This document shows positions 23,679 through 31,337 of a stretch of 34,836 nt of DNA, one piece after another; position 1 is the stretch's first letter, and every line of letters begins with the position of its first letter. The DNA lies in NCBI GenBank assembly GCA_965660935.1, contig CBFIBR010000023.1, positions 1-34,836 of the forward strand. The letters run 5' to 3'. Below the pieces are notes generated by a model. The model was not told the origin of the DNA. It searched no databases and worked only from the letters and a program-made list of their open reading frames with translations. This stretch comes from UBA1172 sp002457135. GTDB lineage: Bacteria; Pseudomonadota; Alphaproteobacteria; Puniceispirillales; UBA1172. A program made the translations under genes and the position numbers.

Positions 23679-25040
23679 TTATTCGGGATAATCGATCGCC
23701 GGTAAAGGTGTGAGGATGATCGGATTGGAAATTTCCAGTGCCTCGGGGTCTGGTCCGGTCATGGCCAGCCCCAGGGTTTCAGCCGATAACGCCCCGACCG
23801 AGGCCATCAGCTGATACGCCGCCATCACGCGGCTGCGGTTGGCATCGAGCAGGTTGACCCGTGCATTGACCACATCCTGTTCGGCATCGAGCAGATCCAG
23901 AACAGTTTTCAGGCCGAACTCAACCTCACTGTTGGTGCCGTCACGGAGCAGGATAGCCGCCTCCAGCTCGGCACTGTAGGCATCAATCACCTGACTGGCG
24001 GCATCGTAATTGCGATAGGCGTTTTCAGCGGCCAGCCGGGTGTTGCGTTCACTGTCGATCAGGTTCAGCATCGCGGCCCGATGCGTTGCCACCCGTGATC
24101 TGGCCCTGGCCCTGACGGTGTTATTGGGGAAAAGCGGCATGGAAAGCGTGACATTGGCCGCCACCTCATCGGTAACCCGGGTTTCAATATTGCTTTCGGT
24201 TGATTTGCCCGTCAGGCTGAAATCCAGTTTCGGGCGAATATTCGCCACCAGCACATCCATCAGCCTGCGTTCATTGCGCTCAGCCAGATAGACCAGCGCA
24301 TGAGCGTGATTATTCTGTAATGCCGCCTCACCCGCTGCCCCTGCCGTCCCCGGCAGATCAGCCGGGATGACCGGCAGGATCAGATCACCAAGCGGCATAT
24401 CCATCTTCAGCTTGAAGGTTTCTTCCGCGTTGGCGAGGCTGGTTCTGGCGGTGATCAGGCTTGCCCTGGCGCGGGCCAGTTGCGCCCGTGTTGCGGCCAG
24501 ATCGGTGGGCGTGGCCTCACCCAGATTGATGCGCAATTCGGTTGCCTTGAGGTATTCCTGCAGCCGCCGTTCATTGGCCTGTTCGAGGGCTACGCGATCC
24601 CGCGCCACCACCAGCGACACATAGGCATCAATGGCATCAAGCAGAACAGCCTGTTCTTCAAGATCGAGATTGGTCCGCGCCCGTTCCACCGCCAGTTGCC
24701 GCACCAGCAGCTCGGCATCGGCGATACCGCCGTCATAAAGCGGCTTTTTAAGCGTGACGCTCAAGGAAGAATTATTGGCTTCGGTAAAATCGCTGTCATT
24801 GGTGGAGGTTTCGGACGATGCACCGGATACCGACAGCTCGGTTGACATGTTCATGGTCTGCCGGGCAAGGGGGAGTTCCTCAAGCGCGGCGCGGAGTGAC
24901 AATCGCGCCGCCGAGATAGCGCGGGAATTTTCCATCGCCCTTTCCAGGGACCGTTCAAATTCACCGGCACACGCAAATGAGGGCATGGCCAGCCCAAGGG
25001 TAAAGGCCAGTAAAGTTGTCAGAATGCCGTGGGTGCGCAT
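23679..25040 (-). CDS. tolC: TolC family outer membrane efflux protein
   Basis: Outer-membrane channel of type I secretion and tripartite efflux. The 453-residue protein has a signal peptide (about 1-25, ending near FACAG) and two OEP repeats, one around 35-225 and one around 245-430, with the usual long coiled-coil segments such as NLDLEEQAVLLDAIDAYVSL and the VLDLLDAEQDVVNARVNLLD helix. Its ATG follows directly on the pcm-like stop codon, with no spacer. The inner-membrane partner is not in the window. Confidence 0.92.
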   Translation of the reverse strand: MRTHGILTTLLAFTLGLAMPSFACAGEFERSLERAMENSRAISAARLSLRAALEELPLARQTMNMSTELSVSGASSETSTNDSDFTEANNSSLSVTLKKPLYDGGIADAELLVRQLAVERARTNLDLEEQAVLLDAIDAYVSLVVARDRVALEQANERRLQEYLKATELRINLGEATPTDLAATRAQLARARASLITARTSLANAEETFKLKMDMPLGDLILPVIPADLPGTAGAAGEAALQNNHAHALVYLAERNERRLMDVLVANIRPKLDFSLTGKSTESNIETRVTDEVAANVTLSMPLFPNNTVRARARSRVATHRAAMLNLIDSERNTRLAAENAYRNYDAASQVIDAYSAELEAAILLRDGTNSEVEFGLKTVLDLLDAEQDVVNARVNLLDANRSRVMAAYQLMASVGALSAETLGLAMTGPDPEALEISNPIILTPLPAIDYPE

Positions 25041-25706
25041 TTAGGCACCAAATTCAAATTGGCGGGTCTGGGCGAAATCGTCCAGCACCGGGGTGTTGGC
25101 ATCAAACAGGACAGAATGGGCAAAACCGGAACCGGAACGGACGTATTTAAGCGCCCTGCCCTGAACCTCATCAGCGGGTTTAACAATCGTCACCAGACGG
25201 CCATCGGGGGTCAGTTGTTCAAGCAGGCTTTCGGGTACAGCCTCAACCGTGCCTTCAATGATAATGGCGTTATAGGGCGCATCATCGTTGAACCCGTCAG
25301 TCAGTGCACCGCCGAGGATAACAGCGTTATCAACGTCGATTTCGCTCATTTTCTTCTGGCCGAATTCAGCCAGGCTTTCCACTTTTTCAATGCCGACAAC
25401 CGATTGCACCAGCCGGGACAGAACCGCGCTGCTGTAACCGCTGGCAGCACCGATATCGAGGACGCTGTCTTCCTTTTTCAGGTCAAGCGCCTGAACCAGG
25501 CGGGCAAACACCATCGGTTCCAGCAGAAACCGGCCATGACCGATCGCCAGGTCCTCATCAATATAGGCAAGCTCGGACCGCTCGGGGTCGACAAAAACCT
25601 CACGCGGGATGACGCCAAACGCATCAAGGACACGATTATCGGTAACCTTGTTGGTCCGAAGCTGGGTTTCAATCATCAGAAGGCGGCGTTGTTCGAAAAC
25701 CTGCAT
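25041..25706 (-). CDS. Divergent protein-L-isoaspartate methyltransferase-like protein
   Basis: A 221-residue COG2518-type protein starting MQVFEQRRLLMIETQLRTNK, chosen over a longer frame because this opening matches the family and a GGAAA precedes it. It lies directly upstream of tolC, a usual alphaproteobacterial arrangement. The methyl-donor motif reads VLDIGAASGYSSAVLS, with Ala replacing the second Gly, and the isoaspartyl segment GQTISQP is replaced by GHGRFLLEP. It may therefore not be a true isoaspartate repair enzyme. A canonical paralogue sits at 5799-6512. Confidence 0.82.
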   Translation of the reverse strand: MQVFEQRRLLMIETQLRTNKVTDNRVLDAFGVIPREVFVDPERSELAYIDEDLAIGHGRFLLEPMVFARLVQALDLKKEDSVLDIGAASGYSSAVLSRLVQSVVGIEKVESLAEFGQKKMSEIDVDNAVILGGALTDGFNDDAPYNAIIIEGTVEAVPESLLEQLTPDGRLVTIVKPADEVQGRALKYVRSGSGFAHSVLFDANTPVLDDFAQTRQFEFGA

Positions 25707-25738
25707 GGCATTTCCGGTGCATGAGTGGAATTGGGTGA

Positions 25739-25767
25739 ACAATACCTTACTACGCCAGCCATGAAAA
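25739..25767 (-). promoter_or_regulatory. Candidate sigma-70 promoter of pcm-like/tolC
   Basis: On the minus strand TTTTCA and TATTGT are separated by 17 bases, each matching consensus at 4 of 6 positions. The leader to the 25706 start would be about 25 bases. Weak by sequence, plausible by position. Confidence 0.3.
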
Positions 25768-25803
25768 GACACCAATCATGGCAGAAACCATTCCTGTTGA
25801 TTG

Positions 25804-25832
25804 TTGACGACCATTATGGCTTCGGCTATTAC
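25804..25832 (+). promoter_or_regulatory. Candidate sigma-70 promoter of tRNA-Cys
   Basis: TTGACG (5 of 6) and TATTAC (4 of 6) with a 17-base spacer; transcription would start near 25839, about 9 bases before the mature tRNA. Confidence 0.5.
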
Positions 25833-25847
25833 AGGTGCTCACTCGAT

Positions 25848-25921
25848 GGCCCGGTGGCAGAGTGGTTATGCAGCGGCCTGCAAAGCCGTGTACATCGGTT
25901 CGATTCCGGTCCGGGCCTCCA
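25848..25921 (+). tRNA. tRNA-Cys (GCA)
   Basis: A complete cloverleaf with CCA encoded. The acceptor stem is GGCCCGG paired with CCGGGCC, position 73 is T (the usual tRNA-Cys identity base), the anticodon stem is GCGGC/GCCGT around loop CTGCAAA with anticodon GCA at 25880-25882, and the T arm has GGTTCGATTCC. It stands alone between a divergent methyltransferase gene and the convergent MttB-family gene. Confidence 0.96.
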
Positions 25922-25962
25922 GTTCATCGACATTCACCACTTCAACCACATTAATGAGATGG

Positions 25963-27519
25963 CTAGGACGGCTCGCCAGTGCCGATGTCTTCCTTTCTGC
26001 GCGCCACATATTCCTGAAGCTCATCCAGCCGTGCCGGGTCGAGTGCCGGTGGCTCAAAGGTTTTGAGAATATCCTGCCAGATCTGCGTTGCCCGCTGGGT
26101 GCTGGTCAAGCCGCCGGATGCGGCCCAGTTTTCATTATTCTGCCAGTCGCTTGTAAACGGCGCGTAAAACGCGGTCTTGTAACGTTCGAGCGTATGCACA
26201 TTGCCAAAGAAATGGCCGCCCGGGCCAACCTCACCAATGGCATCAAGGGCAAAGTCATTGTCATCATAGTTCTGGTCACTGATCAGGCTGGTCATCATCT
26301 GGAGCATTTCGACATCCAGAACGAGTTTCTCGAATGAGGCGACCAGCCCGCCTTCCAGCCAGCCCGCGGCGTGATAGATCAGGTTGCCGACACCCGTAAC
26401 CGCCCCCCACAGGGCCATCTGGGTTTCATGGGCAGACTGGGGGTCAACGGTGTTGGAGGCATTGCAGGCACTGGTCCGGTAAGGCAAGCTGTAGCGACGG
26501 GCCATTTGCCCGCCCGCCATGTTTGCGCGGCTGTTTTCAGGCGTGCCAAACGCGGGGGCGCCGGATTTCATATCAACGTTGGAGGTAAAACCGCCATAGA
26601 CCACCGGCGCACCGGGGTGACAGGACTGGATCAACGCAATGGTGAACAGGGCCTCGGCATTCTGCTGGGCCAGCGCGGCCGCAAAGGTCACCGGGGTCAT
26701 CGCCCCCATCAGGGTAAACGGGGTCACAATCACCACCTGACCGATTGAGGCCAGCATCAGGGCAGCATCCGACATCTCCTGATCCAGCACCCGGGGGGAG
26801 TTGACGTTGATATTGGTCATCGCGGTGGGGCTGTCTTTCAGCTCATCCAGGGTCAAGCCCCGGCTGATCGCCAGCATGGCGGCGGCATCCCGCACCCTGC
26901 CAGCCCCGATGGACATGGATGACGTGATCTTGTCCGACAGGGTGATATTGGCCAGCATGCAATCCAGATGACGCGTGTTGGCGGGCAGATCATTGGTGGA
27001 AAGCGCCTGATTCCCCATGAAATGAATAGCGTTGAAGCTCTGCCCCAGGCGAACAATATCCTGATAATCAGCGAAGTTGCCGGGGCGGCGACCCCTGATG
27101 CAGTCATGGGCATTGGGCGGGCCTGAGACCAGCCCGAAATTGATCATGTTGCCGCCAATGGTGAGCGCACGGTCCGGGTTGCGCGGGGTCATCGTGAATT
27201 CAGCCGGGGCTTTCGCCACCATCTGCTCAACAAACGCCGGGTCCATGCGGACAATTTCTTCCCCCTCATCAACGATGCAGCCTGCCTGTTTCAAATGGGC
27301 GCGGGCCGTGGGGCTGAGGACCTTGACACCAAGCTCACTGATGATTTTCAGCGATTGTTGATGCACTGCCTCAATCTGATCGGTGCTGAGGGGTTCCAGC
27401 ACCATCCAGCTGTTCCGGATCGGCCTGAACGCCGGTTGGCCGGCAATCGGGGAAAGCGATGATGGCTCCCCCTTATCGGTGTTGCGCCGCCTGCTCCGGC
27501 GTTCTGATCTTGCGGACAT
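25963..27519 (-). CDS. Trimethylamine methyltransferase (MttB/COG5598) family protein, non-pyrrolysine
   Basis: A 518-residue member of the MttB superfamily. Known members move a methyl group from a quaternary or tertiary amine (for example glycine betaine in MtgB) to a corrinoid protein. The open frame has no in-frame amber codon, so it lacks pyrrolysine, as the betaine-type members do. Characteristic parts are NWTVLEPL-like SWMVLEPLSTDQIEAVH near residue 38, the central VNSPRVLDQEMSDAAL, and the end region GPGGHFFGNVHTLERY. The start is the ATG with AAAGAG upstream, not the ATG six codons earlier. No corrinoid protein or MtgA-type partner is adjacent. It lies downstream of a MmgE/PrpD gene. 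Substrate unknown. Confidence 0.87.
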   Translation of the reverse strand: MSARSERRSRRRNTDKGEPSSLSPIAGQPAFRPIRNSWMVLEPLSTDQIEAVHQQSLKIISELGVKVLSPTARAHLKQAGCIVDEGEEIVRMDPAFVEQMVAKAPAEFTMTPRNPDRALTIGGNMINFGLVSGPPNAHDCIRGRRPGNFADYQDIVRLGQSFNAIHFMGNQALSTNDLPANTRHLDCMLANITLSDKITSSMSIGAGRVRDAAAMLAISRGLTLDELKDSPTAMTNINVNSPRVLDQEMSDAALMLASIGQVVIVTPFTLMGAMTPVTFAAALAQQNAEALFTIALIQSCHPGAPVVYGGFTSNVDMKSGAPAFGTPENSRANMAGGQMARRYSLPYRTSACNASNTVDPQSAHETQMALWGAVTGVGNLIYHAAGWLEGGLVASFEKLVLDVEMLQMMTSLISDQNYDDNDFALDAIGEVGPGGHFFGNVHTLERYKTAFYAPFTSDWQNNENWAASGGLTSTQRATQIWQDILKTFEPPALDPARLDELQEYVARRKEDIGTGEPS

Positions 27520-27565
27520 GATATCTCTTTCTGCCAAAATCTCTTAAATGGTGACGGTAAGGCCA

Positions 27566-27614
27566 GTGTTTATAGAAAATCCTGTGTTTATAGAAACGCC
27601 AATATTTATAGGAA
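27566..27614. repeat. Three direct repeats with exact 18-bp period between PrpD-like and MttB-like genes
   Basis: GTGTTTATAGAAA lies at 27566-27578 and 27584-27596, and a diverged copy ATATTTATAGGAA at 27602-27614, each 18 bases apart. The third copy covers the stop codon of the PrpD-like gene. The array fills most of the 86-base gap before the MttB-like start. Confidence 0.88.
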
Positions 27615-28979
27615 CGGTTTCCCCAGCTCGGTGATCAGTTGTTGCGCCATGCCACCCTTAACACTGTGCCGGCCCCCATTTTGCCCCCCATCCTCACCTA
27701 TGGCGGCGATCATTGCACGAATGCGGGTGGCCCGCTCCTGACCGATCACCGGATCAGCCAGCTGGTGGTATTTTTCTATCATCTCATCATCACTGGGCGG
27801 GGCTTCCGGGTCCCAGGTGGCGCGCATATCATCAGACTGGAAAACCTCGCCTGATTTCGTGGTGATGGAAACCCGGCCAATCCGCTCACCGGGGAAGGCC
27901 GCATTATGGCGGTCATCCTCCAGCAATTCCATTGACTGCGCCAGTTCCATGATCCTCTCATCATCGAAAGGCTCACTGATTTCGGCCACGGCCAACTGGC
28001 CACGGACAGCCGCCGCCGCCACCGGCCAGGGCAGTGAATACTGCGCTTCCTCGGTATTGCGCGGGATTGCCGTGGCCAACCTCACCGCCTGATGGAATGA
28101 ATGAACCGTAATCTTTTCAATAGTTTCATGATTGATCTTATTGTTATGCATGACCATCATCGTTGCCGTCACGGCGGGCTGCGCCCATCGGCAGACAGGC
28201 CAGGGTTTGATGTACTGATTGACGATATGCCATTCCTGCCCGAGGTTGGACCAGAACGGGGCAAGCGCCGGGTCGGTGACGGTCACGGCAGGCGCGCCGG
28301 TGAAGCCATCCTCAGCCAGCAGGGCCGCTGATACCCCGGCCATTGCCCCCCAGCCTGAACCATCCTTGACCATGGTGGGGTGATCAATGGTGCGCATCAT
28401 CTGGCTGCGCGGGCCGTGGTATTCGGCAATCCCCATGCCTTCGAACAACTGGTTTTCGGTCTGGCCACGAACGCGGGCCGCCATGGCGGCAATGCCAACC
28501 GCAACCCAGGCCCCGGAGGTGTGATAATCATCCGCGCTGTCATGCAGGGCCAGCGCATCCCGGATGGAAATCTCATACCCCATGATAAGGGCGGTGAGGA
28601 AATCGGCATCATCATAGGGCCGCCCCGTCGTCTCCAGCAGGGCCACCAGTGCCGGAAAGACCCCGCATCCGGCGTGGCCCTTGGCGTTTTTCATGCCGTC
28701 ATGGGCATCAATCGAATCAATCGTCATGCCGCCGGCAAGCGCGATCCCCGGTGCGCTGGCAGACCGCCCGTCCCCCAGCAGGGTTCCGTTCCGATCAGGG
28801 CTGTGGAAATAGCGGTGGGCGTGATCATTGATAATGCGGGATAGCGGTGTTGTCCGCCCGGCGATCAGCACGCCAACCAGATCAAGCAGGCAACGGCGGG
28901 CCTGATGCTGCGCGGTATCGGGAATATCGTTGAGGTTCAGGCCAAAGACCATGTCCTTAATCGTATTGAAACTGTTCAT
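27606..28979 (-). CDS. MmgE/PrpD family protein
   Basis: A 457-residue member of the family that includes 2-methylcitrate dehydratase and cis-aconitate decarboxylase. Evidence is the opening helices with TAQHQARRCLLDLVGVLIAG, the DSIDAHDGMKNAKGHAGCGV segment (about 85-104) matching the family's Asp-His-Asp and GHxG active-site region, and the KPWPVCRWAQPA segment near residue 260. A strong GGGGGAG ribosome-binding site precedes the ATG. No prpB, prpC or acnD is nearby, so methylcitrate dehydration is not supported. Probably cotranscribed with the MttB-like gene. Confidence 0.86.
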   Translation of the reverse strand: MNSFNTIKDMVFGLNLNDIPDTAQHQARRCLLDLVGVLIAGRTTPLSRIINDHAHRYFHSPDRNGTLLGDGRSASAPGIALAGGMTIDSIDAHDGMKNAKGHAGCGVFPALVALLETTGRPYDDADFLTALIMGYEISIRDALALHDSADDYHTSGAWVAVGIAAMAARVRGQTENQLFEGMGIAEYHGPRSQMMRTIDHPTMVKDGSGWGAMAGVSAALLAEDGFTGAPAVTVTDPALAPFWSNLGQEWHIVNQYIKPWPVCRWAQPAVTATMMVMHNNKINHETIEKITVHSFHQAVRLATAIPRNTEEAQYSLPWPVAAAAVRGQLAVAEISEPFDDERIMELAQSMELLEDDRHNAAFPGERIGRVSITTKSGEVFQSDDMRATWDPEAPPSDDEMIEKYHQLADPVIGQERATRIRAMIAAIGEDGGQNGGRHSVKGGMAQQLITELGKPFL

Positions 28980-29181
28980 TTTCTCCCCCCGTGCAGGCCC
29001 CCTTGCGGATACAACAGCCTACCTTTTAAGGCTGGTCCTGTGAGTTTTTGGAATTGTAATGAATGAGACACAAACTGCGCTTTATGCGCCAATGGGGTGA
29101 ATTATTCATGGGCTGGCACGTTTTTGCTTGAAAAGCCGTCTCTATAGGCGAAGGGTAAGGTATTAAGACCGGAAATTCTCC
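28980..29181. promoter_or_regulatory. Divergent intergenic region between PrpD-like and MFS genes
   Basis: This 202-base gap must hold promoters for both directions, but no convincing sigma-70 pair stands out. It holds a 6-bp palindrome with an 8-base spacer, CAGCCT and AGGCTG at 29015-29034, in the leader of the PrpD-like gene, a possible operator. GGGGTGAATTATTCATGGG near 29094-29112 contains a smaller AT-rich inverted repeat, GAATTATTC. Confidence 0.4.
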
Positions 29182-30444
29182 ATGTCCCTCATCATTTCTC
29201 TATCGGCACTGTTGCTCTCCGTCATATTCATTCAGGTGGGGAGCGGTTCGCTTGGCCCGCTCGATGCCCTGGCGGGGCAGAGCAACGGGTTCACTGCAGG
29301 CCAGATCGGGCTGCTCGGCTCATCGCATTTTCTGGGCCTGTTGATCGGGTGTTTTATTTATCCTCACCTGATCCGGCGTTCCGGGCATGTCCGTATCTTT
29401 GCCATGACGGCATCGATCAGCGCCATTTCCGCCCTGCTTCACCCGCTTTTTATAGATGTTTTCTTCTGGTGCATGTTGAGGGTGATGACCGGGTTTTCGA
29501 TTGCCGGTGCCTATACCATCATCGAAAGCTGGCTTCAGGCCAAGCTGACCAACGATAATCGCGGCAGGGTTTTCGGGATTTACCGGGTGGTTGATATGTC
29601 GGGCGTGGTCCTGGCCCAGGGGGTGATCGCCATGCTCGACCCCGCCACCTACGCGGCCTATAACATCATCGCCGTTGTCGCGTGCCTGAGCCTGATGCCG
29701 CTTGCCCTGACGCGTTCTGTGCCGCCTGAATTGCCCGCAACCCTGCGGTTCAAACCGTTCTTTGCGCTCAGGCTGTCACCGCTTGCCGGTCTCGGGGTTA
29801 TCTCGGCCGGGATGACCAATGCTTCCTTCCGGATGGTCGGGCCGGTCTATGCCATTGAAACCGGGCTGGAGGCAACGGATATCGCTATTTTTCTGGTGCT
29901 TGGTGTTGTTGGCGGGGCTTTTATTCAGGTTCCGGCAGGGTATATCACCGACCGGTTCAACCGGCGTTTTGTCCTGATCGGCTTTTCGATGGCGGCTATT
30001 ATTGTCTGTCTGATCACGGGTTCCCTTTCCTTCCTCGGGTTGCAGACGGTCATGGTGGGTTTTCTGATGGCCTTCCTGTTTGGCGCGGCCACGATGCCGA
30101 TCTATTCGATCTGCGCGACCCACGCCAATGATTTTGCCAAAATCGATGAGCTGGTGGAGTTATCCGCATCCCTGATCCTGCTCTTTTCAATCGGGGCGAT
30201 CTTAAGCCCGGTGTTATGCGGTTATCTGATTGAAAACTTCAATGCCGGGGCAATGTTCCTCTTTATTGCCAGCGTTCATATCGTGCTGGTGACCTACAGT
30301 GTCTGGCGGATGGGTATTCGCCCTGCGCTCAACATGTCGAGCTACCGCTACATTCCGCGAACCTCGGTGTTTATCAATTTTATCCTGCGTGAACGGGGCA
30401 ATGCCCATCCTGAAAATACTGATCCTGAAAAGGCCAATTCCTGA
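29182..30444 (+). CDS. MFS transporter, YcaD-like
   Basis: A 420-residue carrier with twelve likely membrane segments. The segment QIGLLGSSHFLGLLIGCFI near residue 40 and the ESWLQAKLTNDNRGRVFGIY region (about 112-131) line up with YcaD of enteric bacteria. The substrate of YcaD is unknown. The start has GGAAA 8 bases upstream. Its stop overlaps the next start as TGATG, making it first gene of a four-gene operon with selD and selU. A selenium-related substrate is possible but unsupported by the sequence. Confidence 0.85.
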   Translation: MSLIISLSALLLSVIFIQVGSGSLGPLDALAGQSNGFTAGQIGLLGSSHFLGLLIGCFIYPHLIRRSGHVRIFAMTASISAISALLHPLFIDVFFWCMLRVMTGFSIAGAYTIIESWLQAKLTNDNRGRVFGIYRVVDMSGVVLAQGVIAMLDPATYAAYNIIAVVACLSLMPLALTRSVPPELPATLRFKPFFALRLSPLAGLGVISAGMTNASFRMVGPVYAIETGLEATDIAIFLVLGVVGGAFIQVPAGYITDRFNRRFVLIGFSMAAIIVCLITGSLSFLGLQTVMVGFLMAFLFGAATMPIYSICATHANDFAKIDELVELSASLILLFSIGAILSPVLCGYLIENFNAGAMFLFIASVHIVLVTYSVWRMGIRPALNMSSYRYIPRTSVFINFILRERGNAHPENTDPEKANS

Positions 30445-31337
30445 TGCGTCTCATCTCCCACGGGCTCCTGATCCTGACGGCGATCATCTGGGGCACAACC
30501 TTTGTATTCCAGACAACCGGGATGGAAACCCTCGGCCCGCTCGGCTTCACCGCCGCCCGGTTCCTGGTCGGGGCGATTGCGCTGTTGCCGATTGCGCTGT
30601 TTGAGGCGCGGCGGGTCTCCCTCATCAGCCAGTTCAGCGCGGTTGATGGTAAAACCGTGCTGATCGGGGTCTTTGGCCTTGGATTGCTGATGGCAACAGG
30701 GTCGATCCTGCAACAGATCAGCCTTGGTCATACCAGTGTTGCCAATGCTGCCTTTCTGACCACGCTCTATGTTCCGCTGGTGCCGATTTTCGGGCTGATG
30801 CTGTTTCGCCGCAATATCAGCGTGATCCGCTGGGGTGCGGTGGCGGTGTTCATCATCGGTTCCGGCATGATGACAGGCGTTTCCCCTGATGAGGCTGTGT
30901 TCGGTGATATTATCGTCGCCATTGGCGCGCTGTTCTGGGCCGGGCATATCATGGTGGTGGGCTGGCTCGCCCGCCTGACCGACGCACCGTTTCAACTGGC
31001 TTTTTGCCAGACCGCGATGACGGCGGTTTTTGCCTTTCTTTTCATCCTGCCATCATCCGAGACAATCAGCCTGGCCGCCATCACCCCTGCCCTGCCTGAA
31101 TTGCTGTTTGCCGGGGTTCTTTCCACCGGGCTGGGCTTTGGCTTGCAGCTGGTGGCCCAGCGTTATGCCTCCAACACTGCCTCAGCCATTCTGTTGTCGC
31201 TCGAAGGTGTTTTTGCCGCCATTGCTGGCTGGCTGATGCTGGGCCAGTCCATGGCAGGCTTGGCGATTGCCGGGGCAACGCTTATATTTACCGCTGTATT
31301 GATCATTGAACTGACCCCCGAACGCAACGCATCATGA
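30444..31337 (+). CDS. EamA/DMT family transporter
   Basis: A 297-residue drug/metabolite transporter with ten likely membrane helices in two EamA repeats (about 5-135 and 150-290). The opening LTAIIWGTTFVFQ and the second-repeat end SLEGVFAAIAGWLMLGQ are typical. Overlaps the MFS gene by 1 base and the selD fusion gene by 4. Members export amino acids, purines and other metabolites; the substrate here cannot be told. Confidence 0.9.
   Translation: MRLISHGLLILTAIIWGTTFVFQTTGMETLGPLGFTAARFLVGAIALLPIALFEARRVSLISQFSAVDGKTVLIGVFGLGLLMATGSILQQISLGHTSVANAAFLTTLYVPLVPIFGLMLFRRNISVIRWGAVAVFIIGSGMMTGVSPDEAVFGDIIVAIGALFWAGHIMVVGWLARLTDAPFQLAFCQTAMTAVFAFLFILPSSETISLAAITPALPELLFAGVLSTGLGFGLQLVAQRYASNTASAILLSLEGVFAAIAGWLMLGQSMAGLAIAGATLIFTAVLIIELTPERNAS

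Noticed and set aside
25846..25962. Integration hot spot at tRNA-Cys.
   Set aside because: No integrase, no repeated tRNA 3' end and no cargo follow the gene.
25963..27519. Possible pyrrolysine in the MttB-family gene.
   Set aside because: There is no in-frame TAG before the terminal stop; the gene is a non-pyrrolysine member.
29113..29128. Near sigma-54 promoter, CTGGCACG followed by TGCTT, before the MFS gene.
   Set aside because: Only 9 bases separate the GG and GC dinucleotides; sigma-54 needs 10, so it is very probably not functional.
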